Shown: in pieces, positions 7,702 to 16,334 of the stretch
How the letters are laid out: each line of letters opens with the position of its first letter
How positions within the stretch are numbered: the first letter of the stretch is position 1
Source of the DNA: Echinicola vietnamensis DSM 17526
GTDB taxonomy: Bacteria > Bacteroidota > Bacteroidia > Cytophagales > Cyclobacteriaceae
DNA length: 64,000 nucleotides
Assembly: GCF_000325705.1 (NCBI RefSeq)
Contig: NC_019904.1
Coordinates: forward strand, 2,730,001 to 2,794,000
Reading direction: 5' to 3'
Notes under the pieces: model-generated
Told to the model about the DNA's origin: nothing
The model's input: only the letters and a program-made list of their open reading frames with translations
Database searches by the model: none
Position numbers and translations under genes: made by a program

Positions 7702-9774
7702 TCACTCCGGTGGTTGATTTTGGCCTTTTTCTGCCAGGTCTAAAAGGAAGGCGTACTCCATGGCGGTTTCCTTGAGCGCATGAAATCTTCCTGAAGCCCC
7801 ACCGTGTCCAGCATCCATGTTCGTATAGAGTAAAAGCATGTTTTTGTCTGTCTTTTCGACCCTTAGTTTTGCAACCCATTTGGTAGGTTCCCAGTATTGG
7901 ACTTGGCTATCGTGTAATCCTGAAGTAACCAGCAAGTGAGGATATTCCTTTTTTTCGACATTATCATAAGGGGAGTAGGACAGCATGTAATCATAATATT
8001 CCTTGTTTTTCGGATTGCCCCACTCGTCAAATTCCCCAGTCGTGAGCGGAATGCTTTCATCAAGCATGGTAGTGACCACATCCACAAACGGTACCGCTGC
8101 AATGACGCCCTCATACAGATCGGGCCGCATGTTGATGATTGTCCCCATCAGCATGCCTCCTGCACTTCCGCCCATGGCGAATAGCTTTCCAAGGGAAGTG
8201 TAGCTTTCTCTGAGGAGATGCTCGGAGCAGGTGATGAAATCGGTAAAGGTATTCCTCTTTTTGAGCATTTTCCCGTCATCATACCAGTGCCTTCCCAATT
8301 CCTGGCCACCCCGAATATGGGCAATTGCAAATACAAAACCTCTGTCTAGTAGGCTTAGGCGGCTTGAACTGAATACGGGATCAGTACTGAATCCATAGGA
8401 TCCATAGGCGTATTGAAGCAGAGGATTGCTGCCGTCTTTTTTGAAGGTAGCCGTCTTGTAGACCAAAGAGATAGGGATTTTGGTCCCATCTTGTGCAGTG
8501 GCCCAAATCCTTTCAGATTGGTAAAGTGATGGATCAAAACCTCCCTGTACTTCTTGTTGCTTGAGGAGCACTTTTTCCCGTCTTACCATATCATAGTCAT
8601 AAGTAGAAGAGGGCGTTGTCAGGGAATTATAGCCAAAGCGTAACGTAGTGGTGTCAAATTGAGGATTATAGCCTAACCAAGCGGCATAAGTCGGATCATC
8701 AAAGGTGATATAATGATGGTCAGAACCGTCCAAAGGGATGATTTGGATTTTAGTCAGGCCATTAGAGCGTTCTTCAAGCACTAGGAATTGACCAAATACC
8801 TCAAATCCTTCCAGTAACGTGTCATCTCGATGAGCGATGATGTCTACCCATTGGCTCTTGTCCGGATTTTTAGTGGGTGCTTTGACCAGTTTATAGTTTT
8901 TGGCATGTTGGTGATTTGTCAGGATTAAAAAGTGATCTTCAAAATGCTCCACACTGTATTCCAGGTCACGTTCCCTTTCTTGGATAAGGTGGAAGGGAGA
9001 CGTCGGATGATGCGCATCCAGGTAGCGGATTTCCGAAGAGACGGTGCTTTCGCTGACAATAAAGATATAGTCTTTGGATTTAGACTTGGCCACATGACAG
9101 GTGAACGTCTCATCAGCCTCTTCGTAAACCAAAATGTCCTCTTCCTGAGGTGTCCCGAGGGTGTGTTGGTAAATTTGATATGCCCTTAAGGTGTTGGGGT
9201 CCTGTTTTGAATAAAAGAGGGTTTTGTTATCATTGGCCCAGACCATATTTCCGGTTACTTCGGTGATTTGATCTGGGAGTGCCGAGCCGGTGCTGAGATC
9301 CTTAATCTTTATATTATAGACCCTCCTGCCGACATGATCCTCTGCATGGGCAAGCAGTTGTTGGTTATAGGAAAGGGTTACCGCATTGACGTTAAAATAA
9401 TCATGTTCTTTTGCCAATAAGTTGACGTCCAATAAAATTTCTTCCGGGTGTTGTAGCGAGCCTTCTTTTCGGCAAAAGACAGGGTATTCCCCTCCCTTGA
9501 CAAATTTCGTATAGTAATAATAGCCGTCCCTAAAATAGGGGACACTTTCATCGTCCTCTTTGATGCGGTTTTTCATCTCCTGATAGAGCTTTTCCTGAAG
9601 TGGCTCCGTATGGGCCAAACTGGCTTTTAGGAAGGCATTTTCCTCATTCAGGTATTGGATGACTTCAGGATTTTCCCTTTCATTCATCCAGTAGTAAGGA
9701 TCTCTCCGTGTATGCTCATGGTAAGTGATGTCCTGTATTTTAATGGGAGCCTTAGGGGCTTTTATAGCTTTCAT
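7702..9774 (-). CDS. ptrB: Oligopeptidase B (S9 family prolyl-oligopeptidase type serine peptidase)
   Basis: Serine peptidase of 690 residues that cleaves short peptides, typically after Lys or Arg. The N-terminal part (about 1-400) has the diagnostic RDPYYWMNERENPEVIQYLN start and a repeat-rich propeller. The C-terminal alpha/beta hydrolase domain carries the triad: Ser in GGSAGGML (about 535), Asp in LHDSQVQYWEP (about 623) and His in DAGHGGASGR (about 657). The length matches the family (about 680-720). No signal peptide is evident, so it is probably cytoplasmic. It is a single gene, divergent from mscL. Confidence 0.93.
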   Translation of the reverse strand: MKAIKAPKAPIKIQDITYHEHTRRDPYYWMNERENPEVIQYLNEENAFLKASLAHTEPLQEKLYQEMKNRIKEDDESVPYFRDGYYYYTKFVKGGEYPVFCRKEGSLQHPEEILLDVNLLAKEHDYFNVNAVTLSYNQQLLAHAEDHVGRRVYNIKIKDLSTGSALPDQITEVTGNMVWANDNKTLFYSKQDPNTLRAYQIYQHTLGTPQEEDILVYEEADETFTCHVAKSKSKDYIFIVSESTVSSEIRYLDAHHPTSPFHLIQERERDLEYSVEHFEDHFLILTNHQHAKNYKLVKAPTKNPDKSQWVDIIAHRDDTLLEGFEVFGQFLVLEERSNGLTKIQIIPLDGSDHHYITFDDPTYAAWLGYNPQFDTTTLRFGYNSLTTPSSTYDYDMVRREKVLLKQQEVQGGFDPSLYQSERIWATAQDGTKIPISLVYKTATFKKDGSNPLLQYAYGSYGFSTDPVFSSSRLSLLDRGFVFAIAHIRGGQELGRHWYDDGKMLKKRNTFTDFITCSEHLLRESYTSLGKLFAMGGSAGGMLMGTIINMRPDLYEGVIAAVPFVDVVTTMLDESIPLTTGEFDEWGNPKNKEYYDYMLSYSPYDNVEKKEYPHLLVTSGLHDSQVQYWEPTKWVAKLRVEKTDKNMLLLYTNMDAGHGGASGRFHALKETAMEYAFLLDLAEKGQNQPPE

Positions 9775-9913
9775 AGATGATCTTTCATTGTAATTCGGAG
9801 CAAAGGTACTGTCTATGAAAAAATAAACCTATCCATCCTCTAAATTGATCGGAAGTGAGGCCTGTCCGGAATGGAATAGTAAAAATGTATTTAAAATTTT
9901 ATGATGTAAATGA

Positions 9914-9941
9914 TTGATTATTCAAAAACAAATTATATTTA
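9914..9941 (+). promoter_or_regulatory. Candidate Bacteroidota-type promoter of mscL
   Basis: TTG at 9914-9916 is followed after 17 bases by TATATTTA (9934-9941), one mismatch from the TAnnTTTG consensus of Bacteroidota housekeeping promoters. The mscL start codon lies 23 bases further on. This is a motif match only. Confidence 0.4.
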
Positions 9942-9963
9942 AGGGTTTTATAAAGTATATCAT

Positions 9964-10380
9964 ATGGGTTTCGTACAGGAATTTAAAAAGTTTGCCTTAA
10001 GAGGCAATGTTGTTGATCTCGCTGTAGCGGTCATCATTGGAGGTGCTTTTGGGAAAATCGTTACCTCCTTGGTCAATGACGTGATCATGCCTCCAATAGG
10101 ATTGGCTCTTGGTGGCGTGAATTTTAAGGAACTGATGGTGGTCCTGAAGGAACCTTCGGTCACTGCTGATGGAGTGGAAGTGGCGGCAGTTGCCATTAAG
10201 TATGGCGCATTCATCAATACCATTGTGGATTTTTTGATCATTGCCTTTGTGATTTTCATGGCTATTCGCACCATGAATAAGCTCAAAAAGAAAGAAGAAG
10301 CCAAGCCTACACCTCCTCCTGCACCTTCAAAAGAGGAAACCCTGCTTACCGAAATAAGGGATATCCTGAAGGCCAAGTAA
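9964..10380 (+). CDS. mscL: Large-conductance mechanosensitive channel MscL
   Basis: Homopentameric inner-membrane channel that opens under high membrane tension to release solutes during hypo-osmotic shock. The protein has 138 residues. The N-terminal amphipathic helix ([21 protein letters not shown]) and the glycine-rich pore helix TM1 ([17 protein letters not shown]) are canonical, followed by TM2 (about 75-100) and a charged C-terminal helix after a [14 protein letters not shown] linker. The periplasmic loop is of normal size. It is monocistronic. Confidence 0.97.
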   Translation: MGFVQEFKKFALRGNVVDLAVAVIIGGAFGKIVTSLVNDVIMPPIGLALGGVNFKELMVVLKEPSVTADGVEVAAVAIKYGAFINTIVDFLIIAFVIFMAIRTMNKLKKKEEAKPTPPPAPSKEETLLTEIRDILKAK

Positions 10381-10463
10381 GGTGTTAAATAGGGTCCGAT
10401 AAGGCGGTCTCATAAATGGGAAGTTCGATGTGGTCATTTCTGCTATAGCTTTGACCACGCTGT

Positions 10464-12542
10464 CTATCGGTTAAATTGATAGCGGACCTGAAATGTCAGT
10501 TCAGTCAGGTGAGTGTTTTCCACTTGTTGAAGACCACTGCTGATGGTCTCTCTGTCCGTGTAGACCGTCCTGGCCCACCGAAGCCAGAGGCTTAGTTTTC
10601 TTATGGGTTTAAATTGGGTTAGGAGATAATAGCGCATACCTTGACCATAGTAGCTTGGTATGGAAAATGCCCAAAGGACGTTTTTCTCATAGACATATTG
10701 ACGATTGTCGTAATCGTCTGTGTCAAATAAGGCGATCCTGCCACTCCATTTCCACTTTTTGAAAGCAACATTCAAATCTTGGACGATGGTATAGCCCTTA
10801 GTAAGGTCTTGGTGGTAATCAAAAGAACTCATCTGGATCCTCGAACGCATGGAAAAATGTTCGCTGATTTTCATGTCAAGGTTAAGCAGGTAGTTGTGTT
10901 TTTTGCCGGTTTGGATCTGATAAGTAGTCAGGTCATTTTGTGAGGCAGTGACATTACGGTCTTTTACTTCTTCACGAATTTGAAAGTATAATTCCATTGA
11001 TTTGTTGGGCGTATAGCTGATGCGTTGGAGCCATTCATGACCAGAGGAAGGCGCATATACGCGGTACCGCATCCATGGAAATTTAAACTGGTCATAGTAT
11101 CCACTCCATTGGAGTTGCTTGGTGGGATGGTAGCTTAGCCCAAGGTAAATCCCCTTTTCATTGATCGGTCGAGAACCTTCCCCAAAAGCATTTCCGTAGA
11201 AGCTGTGAAAATTTCGGTCGTAATTCCTGATATGCAATACCATATCCAATTGCTTGCTTAAACTGCTCATGATTCCCGCCACATAGGCCACACCTTTGCT
11301 TTTTGATATCGCTGTTTCTCCAAAAAAGAAATGATTTTGGTAATTGTAGGAGAAATAAGCACTGTGCAGATGGTTGGTTTGGCCCCTGAATTCGAAGCCA
11401 TTATAATTTCGGAGATCCCTGATGTAAGGCCATTCAAAATGGGTTAGCAAGCTATTTAGGCCAATTTGAAGGTTTCGGTCATTAGAAGAATAGTTAAGGT
11501 TTATGCCGATGTTTTTTTCGTGAGCAGCAGCTTTCTTGCTGATTTCGGAGGCGGTCCTGTGGTAGCCACTTGAGGGGAGTGAGGTGATGCGATATGGGAC
11601 AGCACTGGAGTCAATATTGGCGTCTCTGGCGACCGAAGAAGCCATGATGGATCCTTCAAGCCGCCCCTTTTGGTACGTGGCGGAGATCCCTCTGAAATAT
11701 CCCGTTTCCATGGAAGAGGTGTAGGGCTTGATGCCTGTCGAACTTCTTCGGGTAGTGGTGATGGTTTCGGCTCCCTTGCCTACCGAAAAGCCCGCCCCGA
11801 AGATCAGTCCTTGTCCGTATTGTGCTTGGTAATCACCGACGGTAATTTGCTTCCAAGGGCCTTTATCGTAAAGGGTGAGGTGATAGCTCAGGAAGTTAAA
11901 CCCGTATCTTTTTGAGGAAGGATCCCAAGTAAATACTTCTCCTGCATCCCGATCCATGGTAATGCCAATGCTAAAGTCTCCCGTGTGCTGGCTTCTTAGC
12001 CTGAGGTACTGCGTGCCTGGAGTTCCTTGGTACCTGCTGGTAAGCGAGCCGTTTTTCAAGGTATCTGGAGGAGTGAATCCCTTGCGCTCTTCCAGGTAAA
12101 TACGGTGTCGGTAAATGAGGTAAGCCGTTTTTTCACTTAATATCCGTTTGGGCAGTTTATGGGCGTATTTTTTGGTGTTTTCCCCCAAGGTGACAAATGG
12201 CACAAGCTTCTTGATGGTTTCCCGATCGAAGCCAGGAATGGATTGGAGCTCATAGATGGATAGCAGTTTCCCATAAATTTGCTGATATGTGAAAAAGTTA
12301 CTCACTTGTAACGGAGTGAGGATGTAAAGCGATTGGAGGTCATCCGGAGAACAACGGTTAAGGTCAATAGGGTTTAAGTAGCGCTGTAAAAGGTTTTCGT
12401 ATAGCTGCTCATAATTCAGGTCTTCTTCCTGAAGTGAGAAAAGTTCTTCAGCGAATGCTTCCACATCAAACTCGGTCTGAGCTTGAGACGTTCCGAAGCA
12501 AGTGAGGATGAAGATAAGGAGAAAAGTAAACCATACTTTCAT
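10464..12542 (-). CDS. Secreted helix-hairpin-helix protein with a probable outer-membrane barrel
   Basis: A 692-residue exported protein of uncertain function. Residues 1-21 are a signal peptide ending in SQAQ. After an acidic segment, residues about 57-117 hold tandem helix-hairpin-helix motifs of the ComEA type (NPIDLNRCSPDDLQSLYILT and LLSIYELQSIPGFD). The remaining roughly 560 residues are rich in alternating aromatic and polar strands and end in TFQVRYQFNR, suggesting an outer-membrane barrel. It overlaps the upstream small-barrel gene by 4 bases (ATGA), so the two are translationally coupled. HHH motifs usually bind DNA without sequence specificity, which is odd for a cell-surface protein. 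A protein-binding role for this HHH unit is an alternative. Confidence 0.8.
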   Translation of the reverse strand: MKVWFTFLLIFILTCFGTSQAQTEFDVEAFAEELFSLQEEDLNYEQLYENLLQRYLNPIDLNRCSPDDLQSLYILTPLQVSNFFTYQQIYGKLLSIYELQSIPGFDRETIKKLVPFVTLGENTKKYAHKLPKRILSEKTAYLIYRHRIYLEERKGFTPPDTLKNGSLTSRYQGTPGTQYLRLRSQHTGDFSIGITMDRDAGEVFTWDPSSKRYGFNFLSYHLTLYDKGPWKQITVGDYQAQYGQGLIFGAGFSVGKGAETITTTRRSSTGIKPYTSSMETGYFRGISATYQKGRLEGSIMASSVARDANIDSSAVPYRITSLPSSGYHRTASEISKKAAAHEKNIGINLNYSSNDRNLQIGLNSLLTHFEWPYIRDLRNYNGFEFRGQTNHLHSAYFSYNYQNHFFFGETAISKSKGVAYVAGIMSSLSKQLDMVLHIRNYDRNFHSFYGNAFGEGSRPINEKGIYLGLSYHPTKQLQWSGYYDQFKFPWMRYRVYAPSSGHEWLQRISYTPNKSMELYFQIREEVKDRNVTASQNDLTTYQIQTGKKHNYLLNLDMKISEHFSMRSRIQMSSFDYHQDLTKGYTIVQDLNVAFKKWKWSGRIALFDTDDYDNRQYVYEKNVLWAFSIPSYYGQGMRYYLLTQFKPIRKLSLWLRWARTVYTDRETISSGLQQVENTHLTELTFQVRYQFNR

Positions 12543-13366
12543 AGCGATCCAATCGTATAGTTCAAAGAAAAATGATGGGTGAATCCCAGTTGGTGGTTTT
12601 GGGCCACTGCATAATCAAATCGAAATCGCTTTGGGTTAAATCCAATACCAAAATGGAGATTGGAGGGGTTGGTACGAACGCCACATCTCGCCCAGAAGCG
12701 ATCGATAAAGTTATATTCCAATCCAAACTTGGCCACTGCCGGTAATAGAATGTCCTTTTCAGCCTCCAATCCAATAAGCAATTTTCCTGAAAGTCTATAA
12801 GAGAGCCCCACCTTTACAATGGTGGGGAGGTAATCTTGCGAATCCCTGCTCAATTGGCTCCTTGAAAAATTATAGATGTGCGCTCCAAAGGTAAGCTGAG
12901 GACCGAGTACAGCCGTCCCGCCAAATTCAAAGACAGGCACTCCATTTCTGCCATAGCCTGAGATATTGGTCTGTAGATAAGTCGCTTTGATGCCAAAGCT
13001 GGCGATGCCCATTTGGTTGGCATAGCTTATTCCGACGGCTTGTTGATTGAATAACTCCCCGCCATAGTGTGATAGTCCGATGCCAAAATTTCCTTTTTCC
13101 GTAGCCATAACCGCCCCTGCACCCAAGGTGGTCAATTCATCTAATCCTAATCGGTGATCGTAGCCCACTACGGCCGTAGTAGTACTTGCCCTTCCCATGG
13201 CACCGGGATTGTTGAAAATACTCCATGCATCAGATAGTGTCACATGTGCATGGGCCATTCCATAGCTTCTAGCGCCTTTCGCAAAAATCTCCGAACCATG
13301 CTGTCCATAGCTGAAATAAGGACTGACAAGGAAAATACACGAAAAAGCATATAAAATAAACTTCAT
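12539..13366 (-). CDS. PorV/PorQ/FadL-like outer-membrane barrel protein
   Basis: Secreted protein of 275 residues with a signal peptide (residues 1-21, ending YFSYGQ). It then shows the pattern EIFAKGARSYGMAHAHVTLSD..SIFNNPGAMG, typical of the PorV/UPF0164-like barrel family of Bacteroidota. The rest is alternating hydrophobic strands ending HHFSLNYTIGSL. Some relatives work in type IX secretion, but nothing here proves that role. Its gene sits between the BamA-like gene (77 bases upstream) and the HHH/barrel gene (4-base overlap), which suggests one outer-membrane operon. Confidence 0.75.
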   Translation of the reverse strand: MKFILYAFSCIFLVSPYFSYGQHGSEIFAKGARSYGMAHAHVTLSDAWSIFNNPGAMGRASTTTAVVGYDHRLGLDELTTLGAGAVMATEKGNFGIGLSHYGGELFNQQAVGISYANQMGIASFGIKATYLQTNISGYGRNGVPVFEFGGTAVLGPQLTFGAHIYNFSRSQLSRDSQDYLPTIVKVGLSYRLSGKLLIGLEAEKDILLPAVAKFGLEYNFIDRFWARCGVRTNPSNLHFGIGFNPKRFRFDYAVAQNHQLGFTHHFSLNYTIGSL

Positions 13367-13443
13367 AATAGTGAAAATAAACAGTTAAAAAATGTGTTTG
13401 AATTAAACTGTAAAAAATGATGAAGAAATAAAAATATCGTCTT

Positions 13444-14928
13444 TTAAAGTGGGGCTTTGATGTTGATGAAGAAGCTGCCCACCTGCTGGCTGTTTACAGA
13501 ATATTCAAACCGGAATACTTGATCGTAGAAGGTGACAAGGTCTAATCCCAGGCCATAGCCGTACAAGTAGGTGTTGGTAAGGGCTACATTTTCAGGGATG
13601 TGGTTACGGTCATTGACGTAGCCATGATCAAAATTGGCACTTATATACGCCCTGATTGGAAAAGTACTGAATTCTTCAATGGGGATGAGCTTAGAGATGT
13701 CATATGCTACGTCCAGCAGCTTATACCTGAAACTGTTTTTATGAATGATGGTTTGCTGCCCTTCGATTACATTGATCTCATATCCCCTTATAAAATCAGG
13801 AGCATAACCAATCCCCCGGACCAAAGTATATGGTTGCCTAGAGCTAAGGTAGCTGGAAGCCGAAATGCCGGTAACGAAGTGAGTTTTGTCGTTAAATCTG
13901 AAATACTTGTTGGCAATCAGGGAAATTTCGGTTTCGTTGACGTCATCATTGGTGAAGAGGCCATACCTTGTCACACCTACGTTGATCAGTTCCCCTTGAG
14001 TGGCATAGGCTACATTGTCCCTTCGATCGTGCTTGAAATAGTAGGAGGCATAAAAATACTTTTGTCGCGTACTGTCGTTTAGAAAATAATTAGGGTTTTG
14101 GGTCAATACATCCTCATGGATTTTGGTGTTGCTGAACCCGAGGGTGAGGTAATTGAAGTTATAAAAGTTGCCCCGGTAAGTGTACTGGACCGTGGCGCCT
14201 ATATTCTTCCTTAAGATTTCCTCTTCCTCATTAGTGTAAAATACTTGCTTGTTATAAGCGGATTTGACAGCAATCGTCTTGTTGGTATTATAATTGACCC
14301 GAAGTGCCAGGCCATGTTCTTGGTCTTTGTCAATATAGGGGATGCTGTATACCAAGTCAAAAGCTTGGGTGAAGCCCAGCTGGCCCATGACCCGTAGTTT
14401 TTCATTACGGCCTCCCACGTTGTTATGGTTAAGTTTTAGCCCATAGTTTACGCGGGAGAGGTCCCTGTTTTGATTGATCCACCATTCGGAGAAATTTCGG
14501 TCAGCCAGGTCGAAAATAATACTGGGGATTACATACCAGCGCTCTTTTACCGAAACAAGCAGCTCTACTTCTTCGTCTTCCACAAAAAGCGGGGTGATCT
14601 CTACAGAAGTGAAGAGCTGCAGATTATAAATCCGTTGCTGATCGGTTTTGATCATGGCCAAGAACTCCTCCCAGTCGTACACCACTCCGGGAGCGACGTC
14701 CATTTCCCTGAGAATGATGTTTTTTCGGGTTTTTTCATTGCCAATGATAAAGACATTGTTGACCGTTACTTTTTCGGGGATTTGGAGGGAGTTGGCGGTT
14801 TGGGCGGTACTATCTCCGTCTTGTCCCAGTGCTCGTGTACCGTGAATCAATACCAAACCAAAGAAGCATAGTAATAACCGTGCCTTTTTGATGTACTTTT
14901 GCGGTATCGAAAAACGGATTTGTTTCAC
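13444..14928 (-). CDS. BamA/TamA-family outer-membrane protein with one POTRA domain
   Basis: An outer-membrane 'surface antigen' (D15) type protein of 494 residues. A signal peptide (about 1-36, ending RALGQ) is followed by a POTRA-like unit (about 53-130, VNNVFIIGNEKTRKNIILRE) and a C-terminal barrel of about 340 residues ending in GSFFINIKAPL. Full BamA has five POTRA domains, so this shorter form is an accessory homologue. It is probably the first gene of a minus-strand operon with the two barrel genes that follow. Its role could be outer-membrane insertion or secretion of its neighbours' products; that is inference. Confidence 0.85.
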   Translation of the reverse strand: MKQIRFSIPQKYIKKARLLLCFFGLVLIHGTRALGQDGDSTAQTANSLQIPEKVTVNNVFIIGNEKTRKNIILREMDVAPGVVYDWEEFLAMIKTDQQRIYNLQLFTSVEITPLFVEDEEVELLVSVKERWYVIPSIIFDLADRNFSEWWINQNRDLSRVNYGLKLNHNNVGGRNEKLRVMGQLGFTQAFDLVYSIPYIDKDQEHGLALRVNYNTNKTIAVKSAYNKQVFYTNEEEEILRKNIGATVQYTYRGNFYNFNYLTLGFSNTKIHEDVLTQNPNYFLNDSTRQKYFYASYYFKHDRRDNVAYATQGELINVGVTRYGLFTNDDVNETEISLIANKYFRFNDKTHFVTGISASSYLSSRQPYTLVRGIGYAPDFIRGYEINVIEGQQTIIHKNSFRYKLLDVAYDISKLIPIEEFSTFPIRAYISANFDHGYVNDRNHIPENVALTNTYLYGYGLGLDLVTFYDQVFRFEYSVNSQQVGSFFINIKAPL

Positions 14929-14980
14929 GTTGTGGAACTTTGTTTTATATTTTGGCCTTTTAATTCAAATGAACTAAATC

Positions 14981-15202
14981 TTGAAAACTATTTTAAGAAA
15001 AATAGCAATTTTTCCGGTGTTGTTTTATCAATACTTGATCTCGCCGATGTTTCCGGGTACTTGTAGGTATACGCCCACTTGTAGTCAATACACCAAAGAG
15101 GCCATTCTCAAGCATGGCATTATCAAAGGTGGATGGTTAGGGATCAAACGTATTGCCAGTTGCCATCCTTGGGGAGGCCATGGCCATGATCCCGTTCCCT
15201 AG
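14981..15202 (+). CDS. yidD: Membrane protein insertion efficiency factor YidD
   Basis: Small 73-residue protein with the YidD signature: an N-terminal amphipathic helix ([19 protein letters not shown]), then [15 protein letters not shown] and ending in [14 protein letters not shown]. It assists YidC-dependent membrane protein insertion at the inner membrane. The start is a TTG; the only nearby upstream ATG (14970) runs into a stop after two codons. The last 4 bases overlap the 3' end of lgt on the other strand. Confidence 0.92.
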   Translation: MKTILRKIAIFPVLFYQYLISPMFPGTCRYTPTCSQYTKEAILKHGIIKGGWLGIKRIASCHPWGGHGHDPVP

Positions 15203-16302
15203 TGTTTTTGGGTTGGATTGCCGATTTTTAAAGCCCTGATGACCAGAAATATCCCTCCCAGAACCAATGGGATACTCAGGGTCTGTCCCATGTTAAGGGC
15301 AAGGTTCTCTTCAAAGTCTACTTGGTTTTCTTTAAAAAACTCCCAAACAAACCGCATTCCAAAAACGGAAATCAGAAATAGGCCCAACAGCAGCCCATCC
15401 GGCAGTCTTGCTTTGTATTTACGCCAGAGGGAGTATAGAATTAAGAAAATGACAAAATAAGAAATGGATTCATAGATTTGTGTGGGGTGCTTCGCAAGCC
15501 CAAAGGTACGGACAGTGGCCAGGTAGTGATCCCCTTCATCTTTTAAGTCATAGTCCAAAGGGGAGTCCGTTGGCTCAGCCATGTATTTTTCAGTGCTGTT
15601 AAACTTGGTCAGGACGTATTTTACATCGTTTTCCAAGGTTTTTCTGAGGTCAGCTTCTTGGTAGTTCCCTTTTTTGATTTTAATGTCAATATTCACGGGC
15701 ACCTGTCCATTGCCTTGCAGTTCTCCTGATCGGTCATCCGGTTTATAGGCAGCAACATGCTCCACTGGGACATTAAGGGTGCCGAGGATCTCTTCAGTGC
15801 TATGGGCGTAGACAAAGCCATTGTCCGTTCCGGTAGGCTTGCCGCCAATTTCAGAATTCATTAGGTTTCCAAACCTGATCAATGCCCCCGTCATCGCGAC
15901 CACGATGACAATGCGGTCCACTACCCAAAGGTAGCGCTGATTTGGAGTGTTACGCACATAAAGCCACAGGGCTATTAAGATGGCTATTGCAGCACCGTGA
16001 CTGGCGAGGCCACCTTCCCAGACCTTAAGGATTTCGATCGGGTTACTGAGGTACTTCTCGGGTTCGTAAAACAAGACATGCCCCAAACGGGCACCAATGA
16101 TGGTGGCCAGAACCATGTAGATGGTTAACTTATCCACTAATCTTTCGTCGTGCCCTTCTTTTTTGAAGATATAAATGACGATTTGCTGGGAAATGATAAA
16201 GCCCAAGGCAAATAAAAGGCTGTACCATCTGATGCGATCAAAACCAGGAAAAACAGCTGGGTTGGGACTCCAGACTACGTAATCTAAAATTGTGCTGATC
16301 AT
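15199..16302 (-). CDS. lgt: Prolipoprotein diacylglyceryl transferase
   Basis: Inner-membrane enzyme that transfers a diacylglyceryl group from phosphatidylglycerol to the lipobox cysteine of prolipoproteins. It has seven-helix character with the signature [16 protein letters not shown] (about 137-152), the earlier HGAAIAI motif, and KHPTQIYES before the last helices. At 367 residues it is longer than the usual 260-290 because of a charged soluble insertion of roughly 90 residues (about 180-275), as seen in other Bacteroidota Lgt proteins. Substrates in this window include the YceI lipoprotein and the Wza-like protein. Confidence 0.95.
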   Translation of the reverse strand: MISTILDYVVWSPNPAVFPGFDRIRWYSLLFALGFIISQQIVIYIFKKEGHDERLVDKLTIYMVLATIIGARLGHVLFYEPEKYLSNPIEILKVWEGGLASHGAAIAILIALWLYVRNTPNQRYLWVVDRIVIVVAMTGALIRFGNLMNSEIGGKPTGTDNGFVYAHSTEEILGTLNVPVEHVAAYKPDDRSGELQGNGQVPVNIDIKIKKGNYQEADLRKTLENDVKYVLTKFNSTEKYMAEPTDSPLDYDLKDEGDHYLATVRTFGLAKHPTQIYESISYFVIFLILYSLWRKYKARLPDGLLLGLFLISVFGMRFVWEFFKENQVDFEENLALNMGQTLSIPLVLGGIFLVIRALKIGNPTQKH

Positions 16303-16334
16303 TGGTCTAGTTAGTTTCTGCTAAGATAGTTTTA

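Noticed and set aside
9960..10376. Minus-strand frame of 138 codons opposite mscL
   Set aside because: It is almost exactly antisense to mscL, whose protein is unmistakable; the Ser/Thr-rich translation is a complement artefact.
10430..10458. GTGGTCA / TGACCAC stem between mscL and the HHH gene
   Set aside because: The stem is 7 bases with a 15-base loop and no T-run, too weak to call a terminator.
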